A DNA stretch of 64,000 nt from Poriferisodalis sp965198245 (lineage in GTDB: Bacteria > Actinomycetota > Acidimicrobiia > Acidimicrobiales > Poriferisodalaceae). A program made the translations under genes and the position numbers. This document shows, one piece after another, positions 16,515-25,234 of the stretch. The stretch lies in the NCBI RefSeq assembly GCF_965198245.1, contig NZ_OZ240249.1:1612001-1676000 (forward strand), read 5' to 3'. Numbering within the stretch: the first letter of the stretch is position 1; every line of letters begins with the position of its first letter. The notes under the pieces are model-generated. The model was not told where the DNA came from. It saw only the letters and a program-made list of their open reading frames with translations, and ran no database searches.

Positions 16515-17264
16515 GTGGCCCAGTTGCCCGATCACTACGCGACGCTGGGTGTGCGTCCGGACGCCGATACAGCAGAGATCCGGCGCGCATGGATCAGGGC
16601 CGCACGGGCCAACCATCCCGATCAACGTGGCCAGGTTCCCCAGGCGCAGAGCGAGCGTTCAGACCGTCGAATGCGCGCAGTGAACGAAGCCTGGCGAGTG
16701 CTCGGCACCGATGAGTCGCGACGTAGCTATGACTCCGAGCGCGCCGAACTCGCCAAGCCCGCGGCCGAAGCTGCCGCTGCGGCCCACGACGCCAGTAGTG
16801 CTCCGCAATCCGGCAGTACAGCGGCGTCTGACGCTGACTTCGAAGATCTCTGGGCGCACGAACGCACGGGGACAACGACCGAACCCGGCGGCCCCGGCGG
16901 CTTTGTTGTCAGCCATCGCGGTGCCGCCATCGTGGTGCGCGTGCTGCCGTGGGCTGTGGCGGCCACCCTCGGCATCGTGATCTTCGTGGCGAGCGCCTAC
17001 ATGTCTGCCGGCAGCGACAGAGAGCAAACGTCGGCTGCAGTCCTCGAGATCGGAGAGTGCTTCTGGACGGCCCCCAATGGAACGCTGCGAACGGTCGCGT
17101 GCGATTGGTCCCAGAATGACGGCGTCCTGGATCAGATCGTCACGATGTCACCCGGTGACCGCTGTCGTCATCCCCATGCTGTGATGCACGAGGCCCCGAT
17201 CGCCGGCCGGCGCCTCTGCCTCGTGCCAGTCGATCGTTGGCAGCCGCCTACGACGAGCCCGTGA
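16515..17264 (+). CDS. Membrane-anchored J-domain protein
   Basis: An N-terminal J domain (residues about 6-70) begins DHYATLGVRPDADTAEIRRA and carries the diagnostic HPD at 34-36, so it should stimulate a DnaK-type chaperone. A low-complexity Ala/Ser linker follows. Then there is one membrane helix around residues 140-165 (VRVLPWAVAATLGIVIFVAS) and an outside domain with four Cys (GECF, VACDW, DRCRHPH, RRLCLVP). GTG 16515 has GGGAGG at good spacing; an in-frame ATG at 16440 would add unrelated residues. The layout puts the J domain inside and a disulphide-prone domain outside. Its stop abuts the stop of the convergent VOC gene. Confidence 0.8.
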   Translation: MAQLPDHYATLGVRPDADTAEIRRAWIRAARANHPDQRGQVPQAQSERSDRRMRAVNEAWRVLGTDESRRSYDSERAELAKPAAEAAAAAHDASSAPQSGSTAASDADFEDLWAHERTGTTTEPGGPGGFVVSHRGAAIVVRVLPWAVAATLGIVIFVASAYMSAGSDREQTSAAVLEIGECFWTAPNGTLRTVACDWSQNDGVLDQIVTMSPGDRCRHPHAVMHEAPIAGRRLCLVPVDRWQPPTTSP

Positions 17265-18110
17265 TCAGGCTGGTTCGGTGAGCAGGAGGCGGACGCCGAG
17301 GTTGTGCTCGGGCGGCACTTCGAACATTGAGTCCTGCGGCTCGCCGCCTCCCCACACGCTGACGCGGCGTGCGCCGGGGACCAGGCCGGGGTCGTCGAGC
17401 TGAAAGTGCAGCAGCTGAAGCCGGCCTGATCGGTTGCCCATCCAATGTGCCATGTTCGGCTCGGCCGGCTGGATGAGTTGCAGGTTCCATGGCCCCGAGC
17501 GCAACTCGACCCCAACTCCGATGTTGGGGTTCTTCCATTCGTCCACCCGTTCCATGCCGAGCGGCCCTTCGAACATCGCTGCAGCGGCCTGTACATCGGC
17601 CGTTAGGTGAATGACCGAAGCGAGCGCCGTCGGCTGTTCGTGGTGGGTGGGCGGAAGGGGCGGGGCGTCATCCCAGCTGCCGCCGTCATCCCAGGCGATC
17701 TGGATGACAATGCCCCAGCTGTCCTTGGGATGCAGGAAGGCTTCCTTCCACATCGGGTTCGATTCGTTTGTTCCGATGACCTCGTAGCCCGCGGCCGACA
17801 GGGCCCCGACGGTGTCGGCGAAGTCGGGCGTCTTGAAAGTGAAATGGTGCGGGCCGGGGCCGTTGCGGGCCAGGAAGCGACGGAGGAAATCGCTGCCTTC
17901 GTGCTCGATCGGCTCGAGGATCTCGATCCTCGTGCCGCCGTCGAACGAGATCTGGCAGAAGTAGAAGTCGTCGCCGGCTTCAAACACAGGGTCGTTGTCG
18001 GGGCCGCCGATCCAGCGACCGCCGAGGTCGCGGCTGTAGCGGATCACGTTGTCCCAGGCATGGTCGCTGACCACCGCGACGTGGTCCATGACGAGCTTGT
18101 CCGTCGGCAT
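17265..18110 (-). CDS. VOC (glyoxalase/dioxygenase fold) family protein
   Basis: 281 residues with two vicinal-oxygen-chelate modules. The first starts LVMDHVAVVSDHAWDNVI and includes GGTRIEILEPI and PGPHHFTFKTPDF. The second starts ASVIHLTADVQAAAAMFEG. The family covers glyoxalases, methylmalonyl-CoA epimerases and dioxygenases; the His in MDHVAVV and PHHFTF and the Glu in EILEP match the usual metal ligands of the first half. The reaction cannot be assigned. It is convergent with the J-domain gene. Just upstream, on the same strand, lies a remnant of a sulfatase 3' end. Confidence 0.8.
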   Translation of the reverse strand: MPTDKLVMDHVAVVSDHAWDNVIRYSRDLGGRWIGGPDNDPVFEAGDDFYFCQISFDGGTRIEILEPIEHEGSDFLRRFLARNGPGPHHFTFKTPDFADTVGALSAAGYEVIGTNESNPMWKEAFLHPKDSWGIVIQIAWDDGGSWDDAPPLPPTHHEQPTALASVIHLTADVQAAAAMFEGPLGMERVDEWKNPNIGVGVELRSGPWNLQLIQPAEPNMAHWMGNRSGRLQLLHFQLDDPGLVPGARRVSVWGGGEPQDSMFEVPPEHNLGVRLLLTEPA

Positions 18111-18134
18111 GTCGGGTGAGGTTACGCAGACCGG

Positions 18135-18203
18135 TCAGGCGGCACGCAGCGGCATGCCGCGAGCCAAGTCGTCAGCTTCGACCAGGGCCGCGACCAGGCG
18201 TTC
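18135..18203 (-). pseudogene. Remnant of a sulfatase 3' end
   Basis: Minus-strand reading gives ERLVAALVEADDLARGMPL, then RAA and a stop. This matches the C-terminus of the intact sulfatase at 21594 (ERLAAALMEADDLARGMPL, then SAA and a stop) codon for codon. Most of the base differences fall at third positions. Upstream of 18203 the similarity ends abruptly. It is the tail of a second, diverged sulfatase gene whose body is gone, and it marks the left edge of the 18.2-21.6 kb island. Confidence 0.85.
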
Positions 18204-18345
18204 GCATCTGCTGCATGTTGCAGCCGCTTCGGCACCCCGCTTCACTATTGCCTTAGCGGCCACAGCAGCAATCGGCTGCGCACCGTCAGCCTTGACCGAT
18301 ACGGGTCAAATCCCGCCACGGTTCGACAGACATACGAGGTTTCTC

Positions 18346-19593
18346 GTGCCCCACAGTGTGAGCGGCGACATCGTCGAAATGGACTTCGAGCGGGTCTTCG
18401 AACGATGGGACTACCGCAAGATCACTCGTAAGCTCTTCGGCCGTTCCGATCCCTCTGAGTTCTATCTCGATCTCCGCTACGTGAATTACGCGTATGCCAC
18501 GGCGGTCGTTCCGCTCATTGCACTTTGCAAGCATCTACGAGCTGGCGGCACCGATGTCGAGATCGCCTACCCGTTTGACGACAGCTACTGGAGAACGGCG
18601 GGTTGGACGGCGCTTCTGGAAGGCCGCGACGCCTTGCCGGTCGACGCGGCACGCTCGTTCATCCCCGTGCAGTCCTACAGCGACTCAGCACGTCTGAATT
18701 CTGTCATCAGCGATGTGCTTGAGGTACTCGCGCGCCATATGAGCTGTTCGGCTGGTGTCTTGGACTCCATCGCTTGGACCCTGAACGAATTGGCGGACAA
18801 TGTGCTTGTCCATGCCGCTGAGCCAGGCACTGAGGCTGAAGGTCTCATTCAGGTCGTTAGCCATCCGGGTCAGCAACAAGTCGATCTTGTCGTGTCGGAC
18901 TACGGGCGCGGGATCCGCAAGTCGCTCAGCCAGTCCCACAATCCGAGCAGCGATGAGGAAGCCATCCGTTTGGCGATCGAGGCAGGCGTCACGCGCGACA
19001 AGGCGGCTGGCCAAGGCAACGGGTTGGCCGGTTCGGTCCGCATCGTGACGGCAGCAAGCGGCGAACTCACGATCATGTCGGGCAACGCGGAGCTCGACGT
19101 CAGCAGCGGCGACGTGTCTGCTGCATTCTGCGGAGCCGTGCCCGGCACGAGCGTGTGCCTCATACTGCCCACGAACGTTGAGATCGACATTAGCAAGGCA
19201 TTGTGGGGGTCTCCTCCTACCCCAGAGTTCGAGATGACCCACCTGAGCGAAGACGACCAGATCGAGTTCGCCGTCGCTCAAGAGGCGAGCGGGTTCGGCA
19301 ACCGGGCGACCGGCCGACAATTGCGGCTGAAGCTTCGGAATCTGATGGACCAGTTCCGTGATTCCAAGGCGCAAGTTGATTTTGCTGATGTTGGGTTGAT
19401 CTCAGCGTCGTTTGCCGACGAGTTCATAGCCAAGCTTGTCGTCGAGATGGGGCACTTCTCGTTTTTTTCGCGTGTCAGCCTCAAGAACGCCAATCCCTTC
19501 GTCGTCCGGACGCTGGACAACGTCATCAGCCAACGAAGCCAAGCCCCGCATATCTCGCCGAATGGGCCGGCGATCGGAGACTTCGCGCAATAG
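18346..19593 (+). CDS. STAS-like / GHKL ATPase / STAS-like (DUF4325) protein
   Basis: About 415 residues in three parts. The N-terminus (about 38-90) resembles a STAS fold (LDLRYVNYAYATAVVPLIAL). The middle is a histidine-kinase-type ATPase: N-box NELADN at 147-152, G1 box DYGRG at 185-189, and G2 GQGNGLAG at 222-229. The C-terminal 110 residues match the STAS-like DUF4325 pattern (VDFADVGLISASFADEFIAK). No phosphoacceptor His or membrane helix is seen. GTG 18346 has GAGG at good spacing; an ATG at 18379 is an alternative. It precedes the restriction-modification genes by about 160 bases on the same strand, inside the lower-GC island. Such ATPases act as anti-sigma or signalling switches; here the partner is unknown. 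Confidence 0.7.
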   Translation: MPHSVSGDIVEMDFERVFERWDYRKITRKLFGRSDPSEFYLDLRYVNYAYATAVVPLIALCKHLRAGGTDVEIAYPFDDSYWRTAGWTALLEGRDALPVDAARSFIPVQSYSDSARLNSVISDVLEVLARHMSCSAGVLDSIAWTLNELADNVLVHAAEPGTEAEGLIQVVSHPGQQQVDLVVSDYGRGIRKSLSQSHNPSSDEEAIRLAIEAGVTRDKAAGQGNGLAGSVRIVTAASGELTIMSGNAELDVSSGDVSAAFCGAVPGTSVCLILPTNVEIDISKALWGSPPTPEFEMTHLSEDDQIEFAVAQEASGFGNRATGRQLRLKLRNLMDQFRDSKAQVDFADVGLISASFADEFIAKLVVEMGHFSFFSRVSLKNANPFVVRTLDNVISQRSQAPHISPNGPAIGDFAQ

Positions 19594-19754
19594 CAGACGA
19601 GTTGGCGGCATGCGCCCAGCGCGGCTGATGTGCTTCCTACGCGCAAGGTCGGCTACCGGGCGTGAGTGGTCGCATGTGATGACTACGCACGCCGTCCCGA
19701 TGGAGCGGCACCTCGAGATCATCATCGTCACACCCGCGACGTAGCTTCTTGAAG

Positions 19755-20714
19755 ATGGATGAACGATTGTTCCAAGTCTGCGCGGAGGATTCGCCTCGAG
19801 TTGCAGTGAACCGGTTACGGTCGGCGGTGATGGGTCGCCGACCAACCGGGAAGTTGCAAAGCCACCGGCGCTACGATCTGCCGTGCGCTGACACTCCTCG
19901 CGACCTCGATCGGCCGGCGCTTCTGTGCGGGCGAGCCGAAGTGGCCTTAGACCTGCTGCCCGATCAGAGTGTTCAGACCGTCGTCACGTCGCCGCCGTAC
20001 TGGTCTCTGCGGGATTACGACATCGACGACCAGATCGGCCGGGACGACGCTCTGGCTGATTACATCAAGAGCATCGTCATGACGTTCGACAGAGTCCGGC
20101 GCGTGCTCACCGACGACGGCACCGTTTGGCTCAACGTTGGTGACAGCTATACCTCGGGCAACCGGCGCTATCGAGCCCCTGACCGCAAGAACCGGGCGCG
20201 TGCGATGCGGGTTCGGCCAGCGACGCCTGAGGGTCTCAAGCCGAAAGACCTCATCGGAGTACCGTGGCGCTTGGCGTTCGCGCTTCAAGATGCAGGTTGG
20301 TGGCTTCGCTCGGAAGTGATCTGGCACAAGCCCAATGCCCACCCAGAATCGGTCCGGGACCGTCCGACGAAGGCACATGAGACCGTGTTCTTGCTGTCGA
20401 AGAACAAGGACTACTTCTACGACGTCGATGCCGTCCGTGGACCGAACGACCGTCGCCTGAGGACCGTTTGGGAGATCAACACCGAGCCACGACGGCGCGA
20501 CGACTGTGGGGTCGAGGATCACCCGGCGGTCATGCCCCTGACGCTCGCAGCTCAGTGCGTCACCATCACCAGCAGGCCCGGTGACATCGTTTTGGACCCC
20601 TATGCAGGTTCCGGCACAACCCTGCTCGTCGCACGAGCTCTCGAACGCAGATGGGCCGGCATCGAGCTCAACCCGGCATTCGTGGATCTCATCGAGCGAC
20701 GCTTGGCTCAATGA
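19755..20714 (+). CDS. Type II DNA methyltransferase, N4-cytosine (beta) class
   Basis: A site-specific DNA methyltransferase of about 319 residues. The catalytic motif TSPPYW is at 78-83; SPPY is the form typical of N4-cytosine enzymes. It comes before the AdoMet-binding motif DPYAGSGTTLL near the C-terminus, which is the beta-class order. Other blocks are DGTVWLNVGDSYTSGN, WWLRSEVIWHKPN and KAHETVFLLSK. It overlaps the next gene as ATGA. Because that next gene resembles the SmaI endonuclease, the target is probably CCCGGG. The start is uncertain: TTG 19749, ATG 19755 or ATG 19830. Confidence 0.9.
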   Translation: MDERLFQVCAEDSPRVAVNRLRSAVMGRRPTGKLQSHRRYDLPCADTPRDLDRPALLCGRAEVALDLLPDQSVQTVVTSPPYWSLRDYDIDDQIGRDDALADYIKSIVMTFDRVRRVLTDDGTVWLNVGDSYTSGNRRYRAPDRKNRARAMRVRPATPEGLKPKDLIGVPWRLAFALQDAGWWLRSEVIWHKPNAHPESVRDRPTKAHETVFLLSKNKDYFYDVDAVRGPNDRRLRTVWEINTEPRRRDDCGVEDHPAVMPLTLAAQCVTITSRPGDIVLDPYAGSGTTLLVARALERRWAGIELNPAFVDLIERRLAQ

Positions 20715-21487
20715 GCGACCGCGACGCCCTGAGGCGCAAGATCGAGAGTTTGTCGCCAATGGGGGTGCGCTTCGTTGCCCGCATGGTCGAATCGCTCTCG
20801 GAGCCACCCCAGGCTCAGCGTTCGGCGGTGGGGCAAACCTGGATCACCGCCGAGCCAGACTGGATTGAGTACTTCGGCCTCCTGATTTCTGCGCATCATG
20901 GGTTGGCTGTAGATGCGCTCAAGGAAACTGGCTTTGAGAACGCGTTTCGGGACGCATGCGAAGCCGTTGGTTGGAGCGTCGATCCGCCGGCCTCGGCGAC
21001 ACAGCGCTTTGTCGATCTGACGGTGGAAACGCCTGAAGGACGATCGCGACGGCTCTCGTTGAAGTCGACGGCCGCCCAGAGGCTGTCGCAGTCGACCATC
21101 CACATTTCGAAACTCACCGAGGCTGCGTGGATTCAAGATGTCCGATCGGCGAAGAGTCGCCGGGCGGAGACGCTCACCCTGTTTGAGCAATACTGCGATG
21201 CAGTCGACGCAATTGTGATGCTCCGGGCCTTTCGCGACGATCCCCAGTCGATTCCCTATCGGTATCAGCTCGTCGAGATACCGAGCGCGATCTTCGCGTC
21301 GTTGCAGTCTCTGGGTCAGCCAGCGTTCGAGGCCGACGGTCCAACGCTCGACTGCTCGTTCCAAGGGGACGCTGCGGCAGCCCGTGTTTCGCTGGACAGG
21401 TCTGACGCAAAGGTGACCGTCAAACAAATCAAGCTCTCGGCATGCGTAGTCCACGAAGAATGGGAACTCGGCGAACGCGGTTCCTAG
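20711..21487 (+). CDS. SmaI-like type II restriction endonuclease
   Basis: 258 residues, close to SmaI in length. From memory of the SmaI sequence the same blocks occur in the same order: ISAHHGLAVDALKETGFENAF against its ITHHFSSTQALTKTLFEHAF, then LKSTAAQRLSQSTIHISK against LKTEAAKNISKSYIHVSK. Further on, YQLVEIP (185-191) is identical and CVVHEEW matches CIVHGVW. A PD-(D/E)XK-like arrangement is plausible, with D102 and the LK at 117-118. ATG 20711 overlaps the methyltransferase stop (ATGA), so the pair is coupled. Expected role: cutting unmodified CCCGGG in incoming DNA. The exact specificity is an inference. Confidence 0.82.
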   Translation: MSDRDALRRKIESLSPMGVRFVARMVESLSEPPQAQRSAVGQTWITAEPDWIEYFGLLISAHHGLAVDALKETGFENAFRDACEAVGWSVDPPASATQRFVDLTVETPEGRSRRLSLKSTAAQRLSQSTIHISKLTEAAWIQDVRSAKSRRAETLTLFEQYCDAVDAIVMLRAFRDDPQSIPYRYQLVEIPSAIFASLQSLGQPAFEADGPTLDCSFQGDAAAARVSLDRSDAKVTVKQIKLSACVVHEEWELGERGS

Positions 21488-21591
21488 CGGTCAGCCCCAC
21501 TGCCGACTGCGTCTTGGTGAACACTCAGACCCTGCTGACGCCGGCTCGCTACCCATGGGGTGACGCTGCAACTTGAACGGTCAGCGTGCTG

Positions 21592-21662
21592 GGTCAGGCG
21601 GCACTCAGCGGCATGCCGCGCGCGAGGTCGTCGGCTTCCATCAGTGCTGCTGCCAGCCGCTC
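21592..21662. repeat. Right copy of the sulfatase-tail direct repeat flanking the island
   Basis: The last 70 bases of the intact sulfatase gene are repeated in the same orientation at 18133-18203 with roughly three quarters identity. The two copies bracket the STAS/HATPase and restriction-modification genes. The divergence, concentrated at synonymous positions, points to homologous gene tails rather than a recent target-site duplication. Confidence 0.8.
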
Positions 21663-23180
21663 GTACATCTCGGCGCGCCGGGCCGGGTCACTCCGGCCCA
21701 GTGGCGCCACCTCGTCGGGATCGGCCGCCATGTCGAACAGCTGCTCAGAACCGTTGTTGTGGCGTGTCAGCCTCAGGTCAGCTGTGACGAGCGTCCGGGT
21801 CTTGGACGGGATCGGGAGGTTCAACACGAGCGCCCCGGGGAAGTCGTCTTCGACGAGTACCTCGTCGCGCACGCTGGCGCCAGCATCATCGAGCACCGGC
21901 ACCAGGCTGCGGCCGCCGATGCCGTCGTAGCCACGCACGTCGGCGAGTTCGAGCAACGTCGGACCCAGATCGATGCTTCCGGCCAGTGAATCGGTGCGAC
22001 CCGAGGGGCGCCGCGGGTCGACGATCACCATCGGAACCGCCAGCGTGCCGCGGTAGTGCAGGAAGCCCTTCAGCATCAGGCTGTGGTCGCCCATCATGTC
22101 GCCGTGGTCGCTGGTGAACACAATGATCGTGTTGTCGGCCTGACCGAGACGGTCGAGCGCGGCCAGGATCTGGCCGATGCCGTCGTCGATCATCTCGATC
22201 ATCCCGTAGGTGGCGGCCATGGCCTCTCGCACGAGCTCGTGGTCGCCGGCCACACCGCACGGCGTGACCCAGTTGTGCTGACTGCTCGGATGAAGCTGGC
22301 TGACGAGCTGCACATAGTGGGGCGCTCCTACCAGCGGATCGTCAACGGTTGCCGGAAGCTCCATGTCGTCGGGGCTGTGCCGGTCGAACCACTCGCCGGG
22401 GGGTGACATCGGGTGGTGCGGGTCGGGGAACGAGGCCCACGCCAGCCAGGGACCGTCCCGCCTGGCGGCATCTTCGATGAAGGCAATGGTGCGCTCGGTC
22501 ACGAACGTGCTGGAGTGGAACTCGGCGCTGTAGGGCGGCTCGTACACCTGCCACCAGCGCTCGGAGCGGCGTCGTGCGGGCGACTCGGCAGTCATCGGCA
22601 CCATCAGGTCTTCCAGCCGGCCGCCGCGATCGAGTGCCCACAACAGGTGATGCCCGCTGACCCGTGCACCATGGTCGATCGCCAACTCGACGTGTTCGAA
22701 CCCGTAGAAGCTGTCGGGGAACTCCGGTGCACCTTCCAGGTAGCGCTCAGCGTCCTCGAGCGTGTCCCAGCCCGCCGGCCAGTACTCGTCAACCGCTCCG
22801 GATGCCTGATTTGCCGGGAACACCGCATTGCGAGACATGCCGTGCTGCAGGTGCGACTTGCCGATGAGTGCCGTTCGGTAGCCCGCTGCGCGGAACTGTC
22901 GCACGTGAGTGTTGGCGCCGGGTTCGAGCGATCGGTCGTTGAAGACCACGCCGTGGGCGCTGGGCATCCGGCCGGTCATGATCGTGGAGCGGTTCGGCAT
23001 GCAGATCGGATTTGCCACCCAGGCGTTGTCGAAGACCATGCCCCGCGCGGCCAGCGCATCGAGGTGGGGGGTACGGACCACTTCATTGCCGCCGAAGCCA
23101 GTGTGATCTGCCCGGTGCTGGTCGGTGATGATGAACAGCACGTTGGGCTCCGATCGCGCACCGTTTTCTGCGGAGGTCAT
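21594..23180 (-). CDS. Sulfatase (arylsulfatase family)
   Basis: 528 residues. The N-terminal metal site reads PNVLFIITDQHRADHTG. The sulfatase signature CMPNRSTIMTGR starts at Cys60, giving the C-x-P-x-R form in which Cys is oxidised to formylglycine. FTSDHGDMMGDH supplies further metal ligands near the C-terminus. No signal peptide is seen, so it looks cytoplasmic. ATG 23180 follows GGAG-containing sequence; the open frame runs far upstream but only as nonsense in the SDR gene. It hydrolyses a sulphate ester of unknown type, possibly a polysaccharide or small organosulfate. The SDR gene lies 29 bases upstream. Confidence 0.92.
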   Translation of the reverse strand: MTSAENGARSEPNVLFIITDQHRADHTGFGGNEVVRTPHLDALAARGMVFDNAWVANPICMPNRSTIMTGRMPSAHGVVFNDRSLEPGANTHVRQFRAAGYRTALIGKSHLQHGMSRNAVFPANQASGAVDEYWPAGWDTLEDAERYLEGAPEFPDSFYGFEHVELAIDHGARVSGHHLLWALDRGGRLEDLMVPMTAESPARRRSERWWQVYEPPYSAEFHSSTFVTERTIAFIEDAARRDGPWLAWASFPDPHHPMSPPGEWFDRHSPDDMELPATVDDPLVGAPHYVQLVSQLHPSSQHNWVTPCGVAGDHELVREAMAATYGMIEMIDDGIGQILAALDRLGQADNTIIVFTSDHGDMMGDHSLMLKGFLHYRGTLAVPMVIVDPRRPSGRTDSLAGSIDLGPTLLELADVRGYDGIGGRSLVPVLDDAGASVRDEVLVEDDFPGALVLNLPIPSKTRTLVTADLRLTRHNNGSEQLFDMAADPDEVAPLGRSDPARRAEMYERLAAALMEADDLARGMPLSAA

Positions 23181-23209
23181 CGGGGGCTCCTCACGCCGAG
23201 CTGGGTCGC

Positions 23210-23965
23210 TCAGCCGAAGTTCATTGCGGCCGGGTTGCCGCCGTCCACCACCACGGTCTGACCGGTGATGGACTCTGCCTCGCACAGCATCACGGTGGCG
23301 TTGGCGATGTCGATCGGGCTGCCCACCTGTCCCAGCAGCGCTGCGCGCCGGGCACCCTCGGAGATCTCGTCGGGCAGGCGGGCGGCCATGCGTGTTCCTT
23401 CCACCAGGCCGGGCGCCACGCAGTTGACGGCGACCGCAGGAGCGAGGGCGACGGCCATGCAGTGAGTGAGGTGGATGAGGGCCGCCTTCGAACAGCTGTA
23501 GGCGATGCTGCTGGAGCCAGGGAGCAGGCCACCCACCGAGGCGATGTTCACGACCCGCCCGCCGCCGCCCTGCAGCAGTTCTGCAAGCGCCCGGGTCAGC
23601 AGGAAGGGCCCCCGAAGGTTGGTCTCTTGCACTCGATCCCAGGTTGCGGAGTCGAGCGTCCCGAGATTCCTGAACGGAATGCCGATGTTCCACGCAGCGT
23701 TGTTCACGAGCACGTCGCAGCGGCCGTGCTCGGCCACCGTGGCGGCCGCGGCATCGATCGAGGCTTCGTCGCGCTGGTCGAGCTGCAGCACGCTGGCGGC
23801 GCGTCCGGCGGCACGCACGAGCTCCGCGCTGGCCTCGGCTCGTGTCTGATCGCCCACGTAGGTCACGATGACGTCAGAACCCGCCGCGGCCAGCGCTTCG
23901 CAGATAGCTCGTCCGATGTCGCCCGAGCCTCCGGTGACTACTGCCAGTTTCCCCGTCAAGTCCAT
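23210..23965 (-). CDS. Short-chain dehydrogenase/reductase
   Basis: A classical SDR of 251 residues. The cofactor motif is TGGSGDIGRA near residue 11, the NNAA-type motif is VLVNNAAWNIG, the catalytic Ser is in VNIASVGG, and the YxxSK pair is in AYSCSKAALIHL. The C-terminal SITGQTVVVDGG is typical. It probably forms a transcription unit with the downstream sulfatase. The substrate is unknown. Confidence 0.9.
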   Translation of the reverse strand: MDLTGKLAVVTGGSGDIGRAICEALAAAGSDVIVTYVGDQTRAEASAELVRAAGRAASVLQLDQRDEASIDAAAATVAEHGRCDVLVNNAAWNIGIPFRNLGTLDSATWDRVQETNLRGPFLLTRALAELLQGGGGRVVNIASVGGLLPGSSSIAYSCSKAALIHLTHCMAVALAPAVAVNCVAPGLVEGTRMAARLPDEISEGARRAALLGQVGSPIDIANATVMLCEAESITGQTVVVDGGNPAAMNFG

Positions 23966-24001
23966 GACGAAGCATCATCGCGCGCCAACTCGCTGTCCGC
24001 G

Positions 24002-25180
24002 TCACGGGCCCAGCTCGGTTCGATGCAGGCCATGCCACGGAATGAGCGAGCCGTCATTGCGCCGCTGGGTGTCGTCGCCGCCATAGATCACGACAACCTC
24101 TGCCTGCGGATGTGCGCTGGCCAGATGGCTCCGTACCCGCGTCGGTCCGCTCAGCATTCGCGTCGAAGCTGTCGTGGATGCCTTCGCTTCGACAAGTGAG
24201 ATGCCGCGTGAGGACTCGAGGACGAGGTCGACTTCGGTCCCGCTGCGGTCGCGGTAGTGGTAGGTGCCGCCTACGAGCCCTTGGTTCGCCCGCTGCTTGG
24301 TCACCTCCGAGACGACCCAGGTCTCGAACAAGGCACCGCGCAGCGGATGGAAACGCAGCTGGTCAGGCTCGCGGATGCCGAGCAGCCAGCAGGCCAGGCC
24401 GGTGTCGACAAAATGCAGCTTCGCCATCCGGACGAGGCGCTTGCGCAGGTTCGGCTGGAACGCCGGAAGGCGAAAGACCACGAAGCTGGCTTCCAGAATG
24501 CTGAGCCACGCCTTGGCGGTTGGCTGGGATACCCCGCAGTCGGCGGCGAGGGCCGAGTAGTTGAGCAACTGACTGGTTCGGCCGGCGCAGAGCTGCACGA
24601 ATCGCTGGAACGCTTCGAGGTCTCCGACGTTGCTGACTGTTCTCACATCCCGCTCGATGTACGTGGCCACGTATTCAGCGAGCCACTCCGCGGGCTCGAG
24701 CTCCCTGTCGAAGATCGCCGGGTAGCCACCGGCGATCAGCGTCTCGTCCAGCCGTTGTGGATGAGCCGGAAAGCGGATCGCTTCGCTGCGGGACAACGGC
24801 AGCAGTCGGAGGACGGCGGTGCGCCCCGCCAGGCTCTGGCTCACCGATTGAGCCAAAGCGAGATTGTGCGAACCCGTCAGGATCCATCGGCCTGGCACCG
24901 GGTCGGCATCGATGATTCCCTGCAGGTAGGAGAGCAACTCGGGCACACGTTGCACTTCGTCGATCACGGCGCCGTCGGGAAACTGCGCCAAGAAATCCCG
25001 AGCGTCTTCGGCCGCGAATGCACGCACATCGGGCGCTTCGAGCGACACTTGCGGGCGGTCGCCGAAGACGGACGCGCAGAGGGTCGTCTTCCCGCTCTGG
25101 CGCGGCCCGGTAAGCGTGACTGCGGGCCACTTTCTGGCTGCCACTGCCAGTCGCGGTGCCAAATCTCGCTTGATCAGCAT
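24002..25180 (-). CDS. AAA ATPase with DUF4143 domain
   Basis: 392 residues. Walker A is GPRQSGKTT at 25-33 and Walker B is AVIDEVQ around 71-77. The sensor ILTGSHNLALAQSVSQSLAG follows, then LLPLSRSEA. The C-terminal DUF4143 half has a PD-(D/E)XK-like core (TEVDLVLES then ISLVEAKAS). Proteins of this type are very common and usually accessory; many are thought to be part of mobile or toxin-like modules, but no function is firmly established. It is a single gene. Its start is 24 bases from a perfect 12-bp inverted repeat in an unusually AT-rich spot, likely its operator or promoter. A decayed gene of the same superfamily lies at 40960-41164. Confidence 0.88.
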   Translation of the reverse strand: MLIKRDLAPRLAVAARKWPAVTLTGPRQSGKTTLCASVFGDRPQVSLEAPDVRAFAAEDARDFLAQFPDGAVIDEVQRVPELLSYLQGIIDADPVPGRWILTGSHNLALAQSVSQSLAGRTAVLRLLPLSRSEAIRFPAHPQRLDETLIAGGYPAIFDRELEPAEWLAEYVATYIERDVRTVSNVGDLEAFQRFVQLCAGRTSQLLNYSALAADCGVSQPTAKAWLSILEASFVVFRLPAFQPNLRKRLVRMAKLHFVDTGLACWLLGIREPDQLRFHPLRGALFETWVVSEVTKQRANQGLVGGTYHYRDRSGTEVDLVLESSRGISLVEAKASTTASTRMLSGPTRVRSHLASAHPQAEVVVIYGGDDTQRRNDGSLIPWHGLHRTELGP

Positions 25181-25203
25181 GGCTTTGAGGCTACCGCGTT
25201 GTC

Positions 25204-25234
25204 GGCTAATTCAAAGTTGAATTTTGAATTAGCC
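25204..25234. promoter_or_regulatory. Perfect 12-bp inverted repeat upstream of the DUF4143 ATPase
   Basis: GGCTAATTCAAA and TTTGAATTAGCC form a perfect 12-bp inverted repeat separated by 7 bases. It is strikingly AT-rich against its surroundings. It sits 24 bases upstream of the ATPase ATG. An extra TTGAA in the spacer makes three related pentamers. The symmetry suggests a repressor operator overlapping the promoter. Confidence 0.65.
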
